Assembly: GCF_000233695.2 (NCBI RefSeq)
Contig: NZ_CM001488.1
Location: 202,549 to 266,548, forward strand
Length of the DNA: 64,000 nucleotides
Origin: Desulfobacter postgatei 2ac9
GTDB lineage: Bacteria > Desulfobacterota > Desulfobacteria > Desulfobacterales > Desulfobacteraceae
Reading direction: 5' to 3'
The notes under the pieces are model-generated. The model was not told the origin of the DNA. It made no database searches and worked only from the letters and a program-made list of their open reading frames with translations. Positions 1 through 9,630 of this stretch are shown in pieces (the first letter of the stretch is position 1; each line of letters begins with the position of its first letter). A program made the position numbers and the translations under genes.

Positions 1-118
1 TCTTATCCTCCAAAAAAAGAGGCCGTGAATAAATAGCCGCATCGACATTACCATTGCTGTCCGCAGTCGATAAAATACCTGTTCCGTCCGTACTCTCAAA
101 ATAAGATTTAAGTTCCAT
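1..118 (-). CDS. Pyridoxamine 5'-phosphate oxidase-like FMN-binding protein (N-terminal fragment)
   Basis: The first 39 codons of a minus-strand gene are visible; the rest lies outside the window. The start is ATG at 118-116, with a purine-rich GGAAGC just upstream. The opening residues (MELKSYFESTDGTGILSTAD, then a stretch ending in AAIYSRPLF) match the usual N-terminus of short PNPOx-like flavoproteins, in which the 'G-x-L-S/A-T-A-D-x-x-G-x-x-x-A' strand-turn-strand lines the FMN site. Such proteins bind FMN or related cofactors in the cytoplasm, and their substrate is usually unknown. Family assignment comes from pattern recognition of a short piece. Confidence 0.6.
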   Translation of the reverse strand, partial: MELKSYFESTDGTGILSTADSNGNVDAAIYSRPLFLEDK

Positions 119-303
119 TTTTAAGCTTCCTTTTTTTATCTATCTCTTGTTGTAACGCCAATTTTAGCCCAGCATCTCCATAGAAATAATTTCCGGGGGA
201 TTGAGCAACCCATGTACCCAAATCTCAGCCCAACAGGGAAAGCGGCATTGCCAGGGCATCCCCAAATAAACAGGCCGTACATTGCGCCTGCTGCACGATC
301 CAT
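110..303 (-). pseudogene. Decayed start of an ADP-ribosylglycohydrolase family gene
   Basis: Minus-strand translation from ATG 303 reads MDRAAGAMYGLFI, then loses frame. Removing one T in the ATTTGGGG run (about 265-267) restores GLFIGDALAMP, the familiar N-terminal metal-site region of ADP-ribosylglycohydrolases. The match ends after AMP: the expected VHWYY segment is absent and a stop follows within six codons. The remaining downstream frame has no recognisable relation to the family and runs into the start of the next gene. I read this as a remnant of a hydrolase that removed ADP-ribose from proteins. Only about 20 residues carry the identification. Confidence 0.45.
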
Positions 304-348
304 ATATGTTAATTGCGTCGTCATATGATTATCGATTTGTTTCAATTG

Positions 349-540
349 CTAAATGACCTTCATAAATTCCCCAAAAATCCATATCCCAAGAACTATCAAG
401 GCGGACGCATAAGAATTATCGACGCCAACATCCAGCGTAGATACTGATAATATATGTATCATAAAGGCGTGCCAAAAAAAAGCGTTCAGTAACAGGATTA
501 AGATTGGTGCTATATGTGTGACGCCCAAATTTAATATCAT
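349..540 (-). CDS. Short hydrophobic hypothetical protein
   Basis: This is a 63-residue reading frame from ATG 540. It has two hydrophobic stretches of membrane-span length (near residues 8-33 and 44-58) and no motif I recognise. The same frame stays open upstream to 633 without an ATG, and that extension also reads like protein, so the piece may be the 3' part of a larger truncated membrane-protein gene. No convincing ribosome-binding site precedes the ATG. It sits beside a decayed gene, which favours a remnant. No function is proposed. Confidence 0.3.
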   Translation of the reverse strand: MILNLGVTHIAPILILLLNAFFWHAFMIHILSVSTLDVGVDNSYASALIVLGIWIFGEFMKVI

Positions 541-728
541 GCGGATCCACGAAAAATAACGGCAAAAGATCTTGCTCAGTTCCCCGATGATGAGATTAAA
601 ACCCCCATTCTCTTGTCTTGCAATTCTAAACCGTTAAATGTATTCTGATTTTCTGATTTTATATGTAAAGCGGTTATTTTTAATGTTCTAATTTAATGGT
701 GTAACTAAACGGTACGATTTTTTATTGC
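541..728. other. Non-coding A+T-rich gap before the hybrid kinase
   Basis: These bases are A+T rich and separate divergent genes. The promoter of the large kinase gene should lie here, but I see no clear -35/-10 pair and no Shine-Dalgarno sequence before the ATG at 729. Confidence 0.4.
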
Positions 729-3700
729 ATGCAATTCCGGTTGCCTCACCCATTTTATGGATTTTTCATTGCCTGTTGTGTGTTGTGTTTGGCCGTTCTT
801 GCCGGGGATGCCGCAGCCTATGAGATGGGCACTGCGCCGTCATACACCACAGAACGGGTATTAATACTGCATTCTTACCACAAAGGATTCTCCTGGACCG
901 ACAATATCGAAGCAGGTATAAGAACGGCGCTGGAAGGCGAGTCCGTTGAATTTTTCATTGAGTATCTGGACAGCAAGCGTCAGCCGCTCGAAGCGGCAGG
1001 ATCTCACATTCTTGAATATCTGAACTGGAAATATAAAACCCTTCCCATTGATCTGCTGATCCTTTCCGATAACAATGCCCTCACTTTCCTTCAAAGTTAC
1101 AAGAAGAATCTTTTTCCTGACGTTCCGATTGTTTTCTGCGGCATCAATAATTTTCAACCAACCCTCCTTGAAGGATTTGAGCATCGCATCACCGGCGTGG
1201 TGGAAAAAACCGATCCCGTCAGGACCCTCCAACTGATTCGCCTGCTCCAGCCAAAAGCGGAAAAACTTTACCTCATTACCGGAACAACACCCACCGGTGA
1301 AGCTGTTGCAAAAGAAGTGGACGCGGCTTTGACGGCCGACAGCTTTGGATTTACGCCGGTGTGGCTTCGGGGATTGTCCACGGTTGAACTTGAGCAAAAT
1401 CTGTCCGCGGTATCGCCGAACGATGCCGTTTTTCTGGTGCTCTTCAACCGGGATAAAGATGGTGTATACTATAACTATGAGACGGCGGCAGAGCTGGTCG
1501 ATCGCGCCACGTTTGCCCCGGTATACGGCATGTGGGATTTTTACCTGGGCCACGGCATTGTCGGCGGGATGCTGGCCAGTTCCCGGGATCAGGGACTAAG
1601 AGCCGGCGCACTGGCCTTGAAGATTCTGCAGCAAAAAAACATTCCTCCTGTGATCACAGACAGTCCCAATGCCCCTATTTTCCTATGGGACAAACTTCGT
1701 TCCCATGGTTTAAATCCCGATCTGCTGCCACAGGATACCCAAATCCGCAACCGTCCGGATTCAAAAACATGGGCCGTTGCCATTGCCGCCGGGCTGGGGA
1801 TGCTGCTTTTTGCAGTGGCGGGATACAACCTGATCAGACTCTTTTCAAAGACCGACCGTTCTTTCTCCCGGTCTATGCCTGACGTATTTCGCAGCAATGT
1901 GCGCCAGGCGCTTATTCTTCTGAGCGTTGTTTTGGTGACGGGTCTGGCTGTTCAATCCTGGTTTGCTGCTAAAAATGAGATGGCGCAGATACGGCACAGC
2001 ATTTTTAATGAGAGAAAAGATCTGATCCGGACCATGGTCAATCGGGCCGTGGATTATATCAATTATGAACGTTACCGCCTGGGCCGGAAAGGTGCCTCAA
2101 TCCAAGACATTAAAAACCAAATACTTAAAGGTCTGGAAACTTACGTTTATGCCCACGGGGAGGGGTATCTTTTTGTTTTCACTGATCAGGGGGTTGTACT
2201 GCTTAATCGAATCCAGCCTGAACTGGTCGGCAAAAACCTCTTGGACATCACTGATCCCAACGGTATAAAAATCGCACAAAGCTTGATTGACGCAGCCGGT
2301 AAAGCCGGCGGCGGATTTGTTCAATATAAATGGAACAAGCCCAGTCTTGGGCGCGGGGTGCCGAAAATTTCGTTTGCACGGAAAATGAATGACTGGGGCT
2401 GGGTGATTGGAAGCGGCCTTTACCTGGATGATATTGAAAAAAACAGTCAGTTTTTTGCAAAACAGCAGCGCAACGAATTTATTGTGGAACTTTTAATTAT
2501 TTTCAGCCTGACATTAAGCGTGATTTTCCTTTTAAGACTGGTCTCCCGCCGTTTGACCGCAAGTATTGATAAAGAGCTTTTTCTGCTTCAGAAAGCCATT
2601 TCAGATCATGATGTTAATGCTGCTGATTATACCTTTCATGAATTTCAAGCCATCGCAGCGATGGCGGATGACAGTTTCAAAGAGCTGGCCCGGACCCAGG
2701 CATCCCTGATGGAGACAGAATCTCGGCAACGGGAAATTCTTGAACATCTGGATGCCGGCGTGGTTATCATCAGCCGGGCGGATCATCTGATCTGTTATGT
2801 CAATCCGACAGCCGCAAAACTCATCGGTACGGATCCCGATAGGATCATCGGCAATGAATGCATGAAATATATCTGTCCAACGGAAAAAGGAGCCTGCCCC
2901 ATCACGGACCTTGGGCAGATGATGGACAACAGCCCACGGATGCTTTTAAATACAGCCGGTCGTCAAATTCCCATTATGAAAACCGTCCGGCCTTTTACCT
3001 ATAACGGACAGCCGGCTCTTCTGGAAACCTTTGTGGATATCACAGAGCAGCAGAGGGCTGAAGATGCCCTTCGCCGGGAGCGTGAACGCCTGGCCAACGT
3101 AATTACGGGAACGGATGTCGGAACCTGGGAATGGAATGTTCAGACCGGTGAAACAGTATTTAATGAGCGATGGGCCCAGATCTGCGGTTACAGCCTTGGG
3201 GAGCTGTCGCCGGTTTCGATTGACACGTGGACGCATCTGGCGCACCCGGATGATTTAAAAAAGGTAGAAATCCTTTTAGATCGGCATTTCTCAGGAGAAC
3301 TGGACCGTTACGATGCTGAATGCAGGATGAGGCACAAAAACGGACACTGGGTCTGGGTGCAGGATAAAGGCAGGGTGATTTCCATAACCCATGATGGTAA
3401 ACCACTCATGATGTTTGGTACCCATACGGATATCACCGAACGCAAACAGGACCAGGAGAGGCTGCAGCGGTCTTTAGTGGAAACTGAGCAGGCCAACAAG
3501 GCGCTTAAAAAAGCCAGAAACAAATTAATAACCGTTAACGAACATCTGAAAAACCAGACAGCCCTGGCAAAACGGATGGCGGCCGGAGCTGAGATGGCAA
3601 CCCGGGCAAAGAGTGAGTTCCTGGCCAATATGAGTCATGAAATTCGGACGCCCATGAACGGTATCATCGGTATGACAGGGCTGCTGCTGGATACGGATCT

Positions 3701-5621
3701 CTCCGATGAACAACGCCTTTTCACCGGCAATGTCAAGGCAAGTGCCGACGCTCTTTTGACCTTGATCAACGATATTCTGGATTTTTCAAAAATTGAGGCC
3801 GGCAAACTGGATATGGAAATTCTGGATTTTGAATTGCGCCCCTTTCTGGATGATTTTGCCCATATGATGGCCCTGAAAGCCCATGAAAAAGATCTGGAGT
3901 TGATCTGCGAGGTATCGCCCGAGGTTCCGGGACAGCTTCAGGGCGATCCTGGCCGCCTTCGGCAAATCCTGACGAATCTGACTGATAATGCCATTAAGTT
4001 TACCAACGCCGGTGAGGTGGTGATACAGGCGCACCTCAAGCATCAAACCAAAGAAGAGGTCCTCATTTACTTTTCCGTAAAGGATACCGGTGTGGGTATA
4101 GCCCCGGAAAAACAGGGTCATCTGTTTGAACAGTTTACCCAGGTGGATGCTTCCATTACACGCAAATACGGCGGCACAGGGCTGGGTCTTGCCATATCTA
4201 AAAAACTGGCCCAACTGATGGGCGGAGATATCGGCGTTATTTCACCGGTTCCCGAAATCAACAAATTGGCAAGCCGTCCATCGGACAGCCTCCATTCAGG
4301 CTGCCTGTTCTGGTTTACGGCCCAATTTAAACAGCCGCCGTCATCTGCTGAAACCGGCCATGAGCAGAAAATCATGCCGGATCCATTAAAAAATGTCCGT
4401 ATTTTAATTGTTGATGATAACCGAACCAACCGGGAAACATTAGTAAGACAATTGGTCGGCATGGGGGCAAAGGTATCTGAAGCGGCAGATGGTAAAGCCG
4501 CCTTGGAAAAAATAAAGCGCACGGCACAGGAAAATAGACTCTATGACCTTGCGATACTGGATATACAGATGCCCGGCATGACCGGGGACAAGCTTGGCCT
4601 GGCCATCAAAAAAGAGGCGTTCGGGGCAGACATCAAACTGGTGTTGATGCTCTCCATAGGCCGGCGTGGGGATGCGCGTTATTTTCAATCCATCGGTTTT
4701 TCAGGATACCTTACCAAACCGGTGCGTTACTCGGAACTTTCAGACACGCTGGCCTCTGTTCTCTCCGGCGGACAGGCCGGCAAGGAAGAAAATGCCCGCA
4801 TTCGGCATTTAAATGGTGAAATCAAACAGCCCCATGTGAGGATTCTTCTGGCAGAAGACAATATCACAAACCAGATCGTTGCAAAGGGCATTCTGGAAAA
4901 ATTCGGTTACTCTGTGGATGCCGTGGCAAACGGTATTGAGGCGATCCGCGCCCTTGAAAAAATACCGTATGACATGGTATTGATGGATCTGCAGATGTCC
5001 GAACTGGATGGCCTTAAGGCCACCCGGATGATCCGCAATACAGCATCCAACGTTATTAACCCGAATATCCCGGTGGTCGCCATGACGGCCAATGCCATGG
5101 CCGGTGACCGGGAAAAATGCCTGAATGCAGGCATGAATGATTATATCAGCAAACCTGTAGATCCAATTATCCTGGCTGAAAAGATCGAAAAGTGGATTAA
5201 TCGTATCCAGCCGCGTAATCCGGAACGCTCCACCGTGGTTCAGAAAAAAGATAAGAAACATGGGACGGAGACCTTTAATCCGGAGGCGCTGAGAGCCAAT
5301 CTCATGGAAGACAAGCAGCTTATTGCAGCCACCATCCGTACCTTCCTTGATGACATGCCGGGGCAAATCGAGATTCTTTCTCAATTAATCAAACAAGGGC
5401 AGGCGCAAAAAGGTGGCGTCCAGGCCCATAAAATAAAGGGTGCATCCGGTTATGTGGCGGCGGATGCTTTTCAGAAAACCGCCTTCAAAATGGAAGTGGC
5501 GGGCAAAGCCGGGGATCTAAGAGAAGTTGAACAGCTTTTGCCGGAAATAAGTGAGCAGTTTTCCAGACTTAAGAGTGATCTGGAAGATTATGCGGCCCGT
5601 CTTACAGTATTGGATCATTGA
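729..5621 (+). CDS. Multidomain hybrid sensor histidine kinase
   Basis: This is a 1,630-residue membrane sensor kinase. It starts with a signal peptide (cleavage likely after AAA near residue 30), then an ABC substrate-binding-protein-like periplasmic domain (about 40-335) and a membrane span (347-373). A second span (393-415) and a Cache-type sensor (about 420-570, with the repeated-cache feature [14 protein letters not shown]) lead to a third span (583-604). Two PAS/PAC modules follow (about 660-780 and 785-910). The HisKA box has phospho-acceptor His970 in [10 protein letters not shown], followed by an HATPase with DTGVGI and GGTGLGL. Two receivers have Asp1278 and Asp1420, and a C-terminal HPt has His1567. 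The chain thus contains every step of a His-Asp-His-Asp-His relay. The first receiver lacks the canonical Thr/Ala spacing in places and may be a poor acceptor. The ligand is unknown; the substrate-binding domain suggests a small extracellular solute. No clear Shine-Dalgarno precedes the ATG. Confidence 0.9.
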   Translation: MQFRLPHPFYGFFIACCVLCLAVLAGDAAAYEMGTAPSYTTERVLILHSYHKGFSWTDNIEAGIRTALEGESVEFFIEYLDSKRQPLEAAGSHILEYLNWKYKTLPIDLLILSDNNALTFLQSYKKNLFPDVPIVFCGINNFQPTLLEGFEHRITGVVEKTDPVRTLQLIRLLQPKAEKLYLITGTTPTGEAVAKEVDAALTADSFGFTPVWLRGLSTVELEQNLSAVSPNDAVFLVLFNRDKDGVYYNYETAAELVDRATFAPVYGMWDFYLGHGIVGGMLASSRDQGLRAGALALKILQQKNIPPVITDSPNAPIFLWDKLRSHGLNPDLLPQDTQIRNRPDSKTWAVAIAAGLGMLLFAVAGYNLIRLFSKTDRSFSRSMPDVFRSNVRQALILLSVVLVTGLAVQSWFAAKNEMAQIRHSIFNERKDLIRTMVNRAVDYINYERYRLGRKGASIQDIKNQILKGLETYVYAHGEGYLFVFTDQGVVLLNRIQPELVGKNLLDITDPNGIKIAQSLIDAAGKAGGGFVQYKWNKPSLGRGVPKISFARKMNDWGWVIGSGLYLDDIEKNSQFFAKQQRNEFIVELLIIFSLTLSVIFLLRLVSRRLTASIDKELFLLQKAISDHDVNAADYTFHEFQAIAAMADDSFKELARTQASLMETESRQREILEHLDAGVVIISRADHLICYVNPTAAKLIGTDPDRIIGNECMKYICPTEKGACPITDLGQMMDNSPRMLLNTAGRQIPIMKTVRPFTYNGQPALLETFVDITEQQRAEDALRRERERLANVITGTDVGTWEWNVQTGETVFNERWAQICGYSLGELSPVSIDTWTHLAHPDDLKKVEILLDRHFSGELDRYDAECRMRHKNGHWVWVQDKGRVISITHDGKPLMMFGTHTDITERKQDQERLQRSLVETEQANKALKKARNKLITVNEHLKNQTALAKRMAAGAEMATRAKSEFLANMSHEIRTPMNGIIGMTGLLLDTDLSDEQRLFTGNVKASADALLTLINDILDFSKIEAGKLDMEILDFELRPFLDDFAHMMALKAHEKDLELICEVSPEVPGQLQGDPGRLRQILTNLTDNAIKFTNAGEVVIQAHLKHQTKEEVLIYFSVKDTGVGIAPEKQGHLFEQFTQVDASITRKYGGTGLGLAISKKLAQLMGGDIGVISPVPEINKLASRPSDSLHSGCLFWFTAQFKQPPSSAETGHEQKIMPDPLKNVRILIVDDNRTNRETLVRQLVGMGAKVSEAADGKAALEKIKRTAQENRLYDLAILDIQMPGMTGDKLGLAIKKEAFGADIKLVLMLSIGRRGDARYFQSIGFSGYLTKPVRYSELSDTLASVLSGGQAGKEENARIRHLNGEIKQPHVRILLAEDNITNQIVAKGILEKFGYSVDAVANGIEAIRALEKIPYDMVLMDLQMSELDGLKATRMIRNTASNVINPNIPVVAMTANAMAGDREKCLNAGMNDYISKPVDPIILAEKIEKWINRIQPRNPERSTVVQKKDKKHGTETFNPEALRANLMEDKQLIAATIRTFLDDMPGQIEILSQLIKQGQAQKGGVQAHKIKGASGYVAADAFQKTAFKMEVAGKAGDLREVEQLLPEISEQFSRLKSDLEDYAARLTVLDH

Positions 5622-5647
5622 TATGAATGGAATCATCAGGCGGCACT

Positions 5648-6442
5648 ATGAATAGTAAAAAAGCGTTTACCGGTGGGTATTATATTTTACTGGTTGAAGA
5701 TGACAAAATGAGTCAGGTGGTTGTCGAAGGCATGATTAAAAAGTTGAATTTAGGCCGGGTTGAAATTGCAGAAAACGGCAAAGAGGCTCTAAAGATGTTT
5801 TGTTCCCATCGCTTTGACCTTATTTTAATGGATGGGGAGATGCCGGAAATGAGCGGCATTGATGCAGCTCTTGCAATCAGAGCCATTGAAAAGGACAAAG
5901 ATCTGTCACGAACACCGATCATTGCTCTGACAGCCCATACCACAGAGGAGGACAAGGCGCTTTTTTTAAATAACGGTATGGATGAGTTTTTGAAAAAACC
6001 CCTGAGCCCAACACGGTTAAACCAGGCAGTTCAAAATGTTATCCTGCAGAGAAGTTTTGAGGCAAAACCCCAAAAGAGCCGGGATTTAGAAACCACTATA
6101 GATCTGCAGCAACTAAACCGGATCATGGCAGGCAATAAATCTCTTTTAGACAATTGCCTGCAGACCTTCGAATCCACCTATCCACCTCTCTTGTCCAAGA
6201 TGACTGCGTGCATTGAAAAAAATGAGTATGATGAATTAAAAGAAAATGCACATCGTTTGAAGGGAATGTTGAAATACTTAGCAGCCCATAATGCCGCCAC
6301 TCTGGCAGAACAACTCGAATCACAGGGAGGTACCGGGAACCCTACAAGCGCCAATCTCACTGTTCAGGTCCAGGCGTTAGATGATGAGTGCCTGAAAATC
6401 ATAGACAGAGTCAAACAGGTATTGGTGGACAATTTTTCCTGA
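5648..6442 (+). CDS. Response regulator with receiver and HPt domains
   Basis: A receiver domain (about residues 10-130, DLILMDGEMPEMSG with acceptor Asp62, Lys in FLKKPLSP) is joined to a C-terminal HPt domain (His202 in AHRLKGMLKY). There is no output domain, so the protein is a phosphotransfer relay or sink. It begins 26 bases after the hybrid kinase and is almost certainly co-transcribed with it, which suggests it takes phosphate from that kinase's last HPt or receiver. I chose ATG 5648 because AGGCGG lies five bases upstream. An in-frame ATG at 5627 would add seven residues but has no ribosome-binding site. Confidence 0.85.
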   Translation: MNSKKAFTGGYYILLVEDDKMSQVVVEGMIKKLNLGRVEIAENGKEALKMFCSHRFDLILMDGEMPEMSGIDAALAIRAIEKDKDLSRTPIIALTAHTTEEDKALFLNNGMDEFLKKPLSPTRLNQAVQNVILQRSFEAKPQKSRDLETTIDLQQLNRIMAGNKSLLDNCLQTFESTYPPLLSKMTACIEKNEYDELKENAHRLKGMLKYLAAHNAATLAEQLESQGGTGNPTSANLTVQVQALDDECLKIIDRVKQVLVDNFS

Positions 6443-6465
6443 TGGCCCGGTGTTCGGGTAAGCAT

Positions 6466-6508
6466 AAAAAAAGGCCGATCTCACATTGTCTAGTGGATCG
6501 GCCTTTTC
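6466..6508. terminator. Bidirectional rho-independent terminator
   Basis: A perfect 10-bp stem (AAGGCCGATC at 6471-6480 with GATCGGCCTT at 6496-6505) is flanked by an A-run on the left and a short T-run on the right. It sits between the converging relay operon (plus) and kor operon (minus) and can serve both. Confidence 0.85.
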
Positions 6509-6554
6509 TCTAATATCGTTGGCTTAACTTAAAGTTCAATCTGTCGATTTGGTT

Positions 6555-7094
6555 TTAAGCAGCCTCTTTTCCCAGAGTAATGCCAATTTCCAGAGCTTTC
6601 TTGTTCATGTCAAAGAAAGCTGGGGGCATGGCATCCTGGATAACACTTATAGCTGATTCGGGTTTACAGATGCCTGTAGCACCGATCAGAGCCCCAAGTA
6701 CACAAACACTGTAAACAATCGGTTTTCCGATTTCTTTAACAACCGTGTCATACATAGGCAACTCTAGGATCTTGGCATTAATATTGCCAGGTTTAACATA
6801 CCTTGGGTCGACTATCATGAGGCCGCCTGGACGAATCAAGTGGGCATATTTATTATAGCCTTCCTGCATCAGGGCGACAAAAACATCAGCCGATTCAACT
6901 TTGGGGTAATAAAGATTGCCGTCTGAAATTAAAATGTCGGCACGGGTAGCGCCGCCACGGGCAGCAGCTCCGTAGCTCTGTGATTGAATAGCGTTTTTGC
7001 CCTCAAAGATTGTAGCTGCTCTGGCAAGGATAATGGCGGTAGTGATAACCCCTTGTCCGCCAGAAGCTGTAAAAACAATTCCTGTTGATTCCAT
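6555..7094 (-). CDS. korC: 2-oxoacid:ferredoxin oxidoreductase, gamma subunit
   Basis: This 179-residue gamma subunit is the last gene of the kor cluster. The family signature TASGGQGVITTAIILARAA is at residues 9-27, with SYGAAARGGATRADI following at about residues 40-54, as in KorC/PorC. It associates with KorA, KorB and the ferredoxin KorD to oxidise a 2-oxoacid with CoA, reducing ferredoxin. It begins five bases after korB, so translation is probably coupled. In complete-oxidising sulfate reducers this enzyme runs the 2-oxoglutarate step of the citric acid cycle. Substrate choice (2-oxoglutarate against branched-chain 2-oxoacids) is inferred from subunit arrangement only. Confidence 0.88.
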   Translation of the reverse strand: MESTGIVFTASGGQGVITTAIILARAATIFEGKNAIQSQSYGAAARGGATRADILISDGNLYYPKVESADVFVALMQEGYNKYAHLIRPGGLMIVDPRYVKPGNINAKILELPMYDTVVKEIGKPIVYSVCVLGALIGATGICKPESAISVIQDAMPPAFFDMNKKALEIGITLGKEAA

Positions 7095-7099
7095 TATGC

Positions 7100-7921
7100 C
7101 TATCCTTTCTTCATTACCTTGTCAATGACGTTTGTTTGGTAAACTTCGCAGTATTCGGGAACATCTTCATCAACAAAAACGCCGCGTTGAATCAGGTCGG
7201 GATTCTCTTCCAGTTTTTTGGACCCCATGGGTACGGTTGCTTCCTTGTACCATTCCATCATCTGGGGCGCCTCACCGGCCTTGTTCTTTCTGCCGAATTG
7301 GGTTGGGCACATGGACAGAATTTCAACTACTGAAAAGCCTTTGTGTTCAATGGCTTTTTTGATTGTATTCTGGGCTTCTTTGGCATGGTAAACGGTAGTT
7401 CTTGCAACAAAAGTGGCACCTGCGCCTTTGGCCAGTTCCACCAGATCAAAGGCACGATCGGGAACACCATAGGGGGCGGTACTTGCTTTTACACCACATC
7501 CGGACATGGGGGAATACTGTCCGCCGGTCATACCGTAGATCCGGTTGTTCATGACGATGGCGGTAATATCGATATTTCTTCTGCAGGCATGGATGAAGTG
7601 GTTGCCGCCGATGGCCGTGGAGTCACCGTCACCAAAGGGGACAATAACTTTCAGGTTGGGGTTGGCAAGCTTAACGCCTGTAGCCGTGGGAAGGGCTCTG
7701 CCGTGCATGGTATGTGCGGTGTTGAAATCCAGATAACCGGAGATTCTTGAGGAACACCCGATACCTGAAACTACGGAGACATCGTCGTTTTTCAGTCCCA
7801 GATCATCAATCGCCCTGAGCAATGCGCTCATGACAATACCGTGTCCACAACCCGGACACCACATATGGGGGAAAAATTGGGCCCGGATATATTTTTTTAC
7901 ATCAAATTGTGTATCGCTCAT
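7100..7921 (-). CDS. korB: 2-oxoacid:ferredoxin oxidoreductase, beta (TPP) subunit
   Basis: This 273-residue catalytic subunit binds thiamine pyrophosphate. The cysteines of WCPGCGHGI (about residues 22-30) and the TPP motif GDGDSTAIGGNHF followed by N-N-R-I-Y-G-M-T-G-G-Q-Y-S are present. Length and motifs match KorB/OorB. The start ATG at 7921 is one base past the stop of korA, so the pair is translationally coupled. With KorA it forms the active site for decarboxylation and acyl transfer to CoA, and KorD carries electrons to ferredoxin. Confidence 0.9.
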   Translation of the reverse strand: MSDTQFDVKKYIRAQFFPHMWCPGCGHGIVMSALLRAIDDLGLKNDDVSVVSGIGCSSRISGYLDFNTAHTMHGRALPTATGVKLANPNLKVIVPFGDGDSTAIGGNHFIHACRRNIDITAIVMNNRIYGMTGGQYSPMSGCGVKASTAPYGVPDRAFDLVELAKGAGATFVARTTVYHAKEAQNTIKKAIEHKGFSVVEILSMCPTQFGRKNKAGEAPQMMEWYKEATVPMGSKKLEENPDLIQRGVFVDEDVPEYCEVYQTNVIDKVMKKG

Positions 7922-7922
7922 G

Positions 7923-9074
7923 CTATACCCCCTTTCCTGTGATCATTCTGATCGCCGCTTTAATATCAGCGGGCTTGATGATTTGGTTGTCAACCCGGTT
8001 AGAGAAGTAAACCTTTTCAGGCTCAGCCACAACACGTTTTACTTCTCTGACAATCTGGCCCATATTCATTTCAGCTACAATAACGGCCTTGGCACCGGCA
8101 CATTTTTCTCTGACAATCTCATCTGCAAAGGGCCATACAACCTGAAGCTCTAAAACGCCGACCTTGATGCCAAACTGATTGCGATAGTCTTCGGCAGCCT
8201 GAAGGGCGGATCTGGTTGTTGTTCCATAGGCAACGATGACATACTCAGCATCGTCCATGTAGTACTCTTTGTACATGGCGATTTCGTTGGCTTTGCTTTC
8301 GATTTTATCTACCAGATGATGGATCAGAGCGTTAACATTCTCAGGACTGACGTCGGGAAAGCCCATAATGTTATGATGAAGGCCGGTGACGTGGAAACGA
8401 TGGCCTGCACCGAAGTCGGACATGGGACGCTGGCCGTTTTCATCGGTAAGATAGGGATAGTATTGTTCACCTACGGGAATATTTGTTCTGATTCTGTCGA
8501 CAACTTTGATCTCGCCGGGTTCGGGAATGACCACTTTTTCTCTCAGGTGCTGGGTGGACTCATCAAACATCAGAACAACAGGTGTCCGGTATTTTTCAGC
8601 CAGATTAAAGGCTTCAACCGTAATTTTAAATACATCCTGGAGGTTGGAAGCTGTCATGGCAATAATGCTGTGATCTCCATGGGATCCCCATCTGGCCTGC
8701 ATTGTGTCACCCTGAGCGACGTGGGTGGGGTTGCCTGTGGATGGTCCGCCTCTCTGGATATTTGCAACAACACAGGGGACCTCAGCCATACAGGCGTATC
8801 CGATACCTTCCTGCTTCAGGGAGAAGCCGGGGCCGGAAGTTGCGGTCATAACCTTTTTTCCGGCAAGAGCTGCGCCGATGATACAGGCCATGGATGCAAT
8901 TTCGTCTTCCATCTGGATAAATTTGCCACCTCTTTTGGGAAGTGCAGCAGCCAGACCTTCTGCAACTTCTGATGACGGCGTGATGGGATAACCTGCAAAA
9001 AAGTCACACCCGGCATAAAGGGCGCCTTCAATGCAAGCATCGCTTCCTGGAATAAATTGAATATTCTTAGTCAT
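7923..9074 (-). CDS. korA: 2-oxoacid:ferredoxin oxidoreductase, alpha subunit
   Basis: This 383-residue alpha subunit has the pyrimidine-binding fold of the family: GSDACIEGALYAGCDFFAGYPITPSSE at the N-terminus, the EDEIASM segment and the central TSGPGFSLKQEGIGYA motif. It forms the heart of the Kor complex with the TPP-binding beta subunit. The start follows the ferredoxin gene by three bases, and GAGGAATAA upstream provides the ribosome-binding site. The order ferredoxin-alpha-beta-gamma is the classic 2-oxoglutarate:ferredoxin oxidoreductase layout. Confidence 0.9.
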   Translation of the reverse strand: MTKNIQFIPGSDACIEGALYAGCDFFAGYPITPSSEVAEGLAAALPKRGGKFIQMEDEIASMACIIGAALAGKKVMTATSGPGFSLKQEGIGYACMAEVPCVVANIQRGGPSTGNPTHVAQGDTMQARWGSHGDHSIIAMTASNLQDVFKITVEAFNLAEKYRTPVVLMFDESTQHLREKVVIPEPGEIKVVDRIRTNIPVGEQYYPYLTDENGQRPMSDFGAGHRFHVTGLHHNIMGFPDVSPENVNALIHHLVDKIESKANEIAMYKEYYMDDAEYVIVAYGTTTRSALQAAEDYRNQFGIKVGVLELQVVWPFADEIVREKCAGAKAVIVAEMNMGQIVREVKRVVAEPEKVYFSNRVDNQIIKPADIKAAIRMITGKGV

Positions 9075-9077
9075 TAT

Positions 9078-9287
9078 TTATTCCTCCTCAACTAAAATTT
9101 GAATTGCCAGATCAGGGCACCGAAGTTCACAAAGCTTACATGCAATGCAGTCTTCAGGGCGGACTGCCACAGCTTTTTCATCGCTGTTCAGTTCCAGAAC
9201 CTGTTTGGGGCAGAAGTGAACGCAAATGCCGCACCCCTTGCACCAGCTCTTGTTAATAATGTGTTTGACGTTTTTTCCTTTTGCCAT
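9078..9287 (-). CDS. korD: Ferredoxin subunit of 2-oxoacid:ferredoxin oxidoreductase
   Basis: This 69-residue protein has two CxxCxxCxxxC cubane motifs: CKGCGICVHFCP and CIACKLCELRCP, so it should carry two [4Fe-4S] clusters. As first gene of the kor operon it is the likely electron exit of the complex. The start is supported by GAGGAA spaced ideally before the ATG. Lysine-rich N-terminus, no signal peptide, cytoplasmic. A stand-alone polyferredoxin is possible, but its position makes the KorD role most likely. Confidence 0.88.
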   Translation of the reverse strand: MAKGKNVKHIINKSWCKGCGICVHFCPKQVLELNSDEKAVAVRPEDCIACKLCELRCPDLAIQILVEEE

Positions 9288-9301
9288 AAATTCCTCATCC
9301 T

Positions 9302-9313
9302 CGGTTTAAACCG
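9302..9313. promoter_or_regulatory. Perfect 12-bp palindrome in the kor leader
   Basis: CGGTTTAAACCG lies about 11-22 bases downstream of the predicted kor transcription start and just before the ribosome-binding site. The position suits a repressor operator, but no regulator is identified. Confidence 0.4.
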
Positions 9314-9330
9314 GATTAAAATTGGGCATG

Positions 9331-9359
9331 TGTTAAAGAAATCTAAATGTGCTTGTCAA
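9331..9359 (-). promoter_or_regulatory. Probable sigma70-type promoter of the kor operon
   Basis: On the minus strand, TTGACA (9359-9354) is separated by exactly 17 bases from TTAACA (9336-9331). The predicted start of transcription is near 9324, giving a leader of about 37 bases before korD. Confidence 0.6.
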
Positions 9360-9630
9360 AACTTTCCAAATGTCATCATCATGGACAGAACTTGTATTGG
9401 AACCAAGGGGCGTCCATAACGAATATGGAAAGGTTGGTCTCAGTTGTTTCATAAGGTTTAAGGGTAAATCTAATTTCAGCATCACTAAAATTTTTTCACC
9501 CATGGTTGATTAAAAATTCACCATCTTGCTCTACCAAAAAAAAAGTCTGTTTACAACTTTTTTCTAATATTTTTTAAATTGGGCCTTAAGGAGCTTGTTT
9601 CTTGCTTTTTGATGCTTTACAGTTTTTAGC
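9360..9630. other. Intergenic region between kor operon and glycosyltransferase
   Basis: Apart from the kor promoter at its left edge this divergent gap shows A+T-rich sequence only. The glycosyltransferase promoter should lie in its right half, but I cannot name a convincing box pair. Confidence 0.35.
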
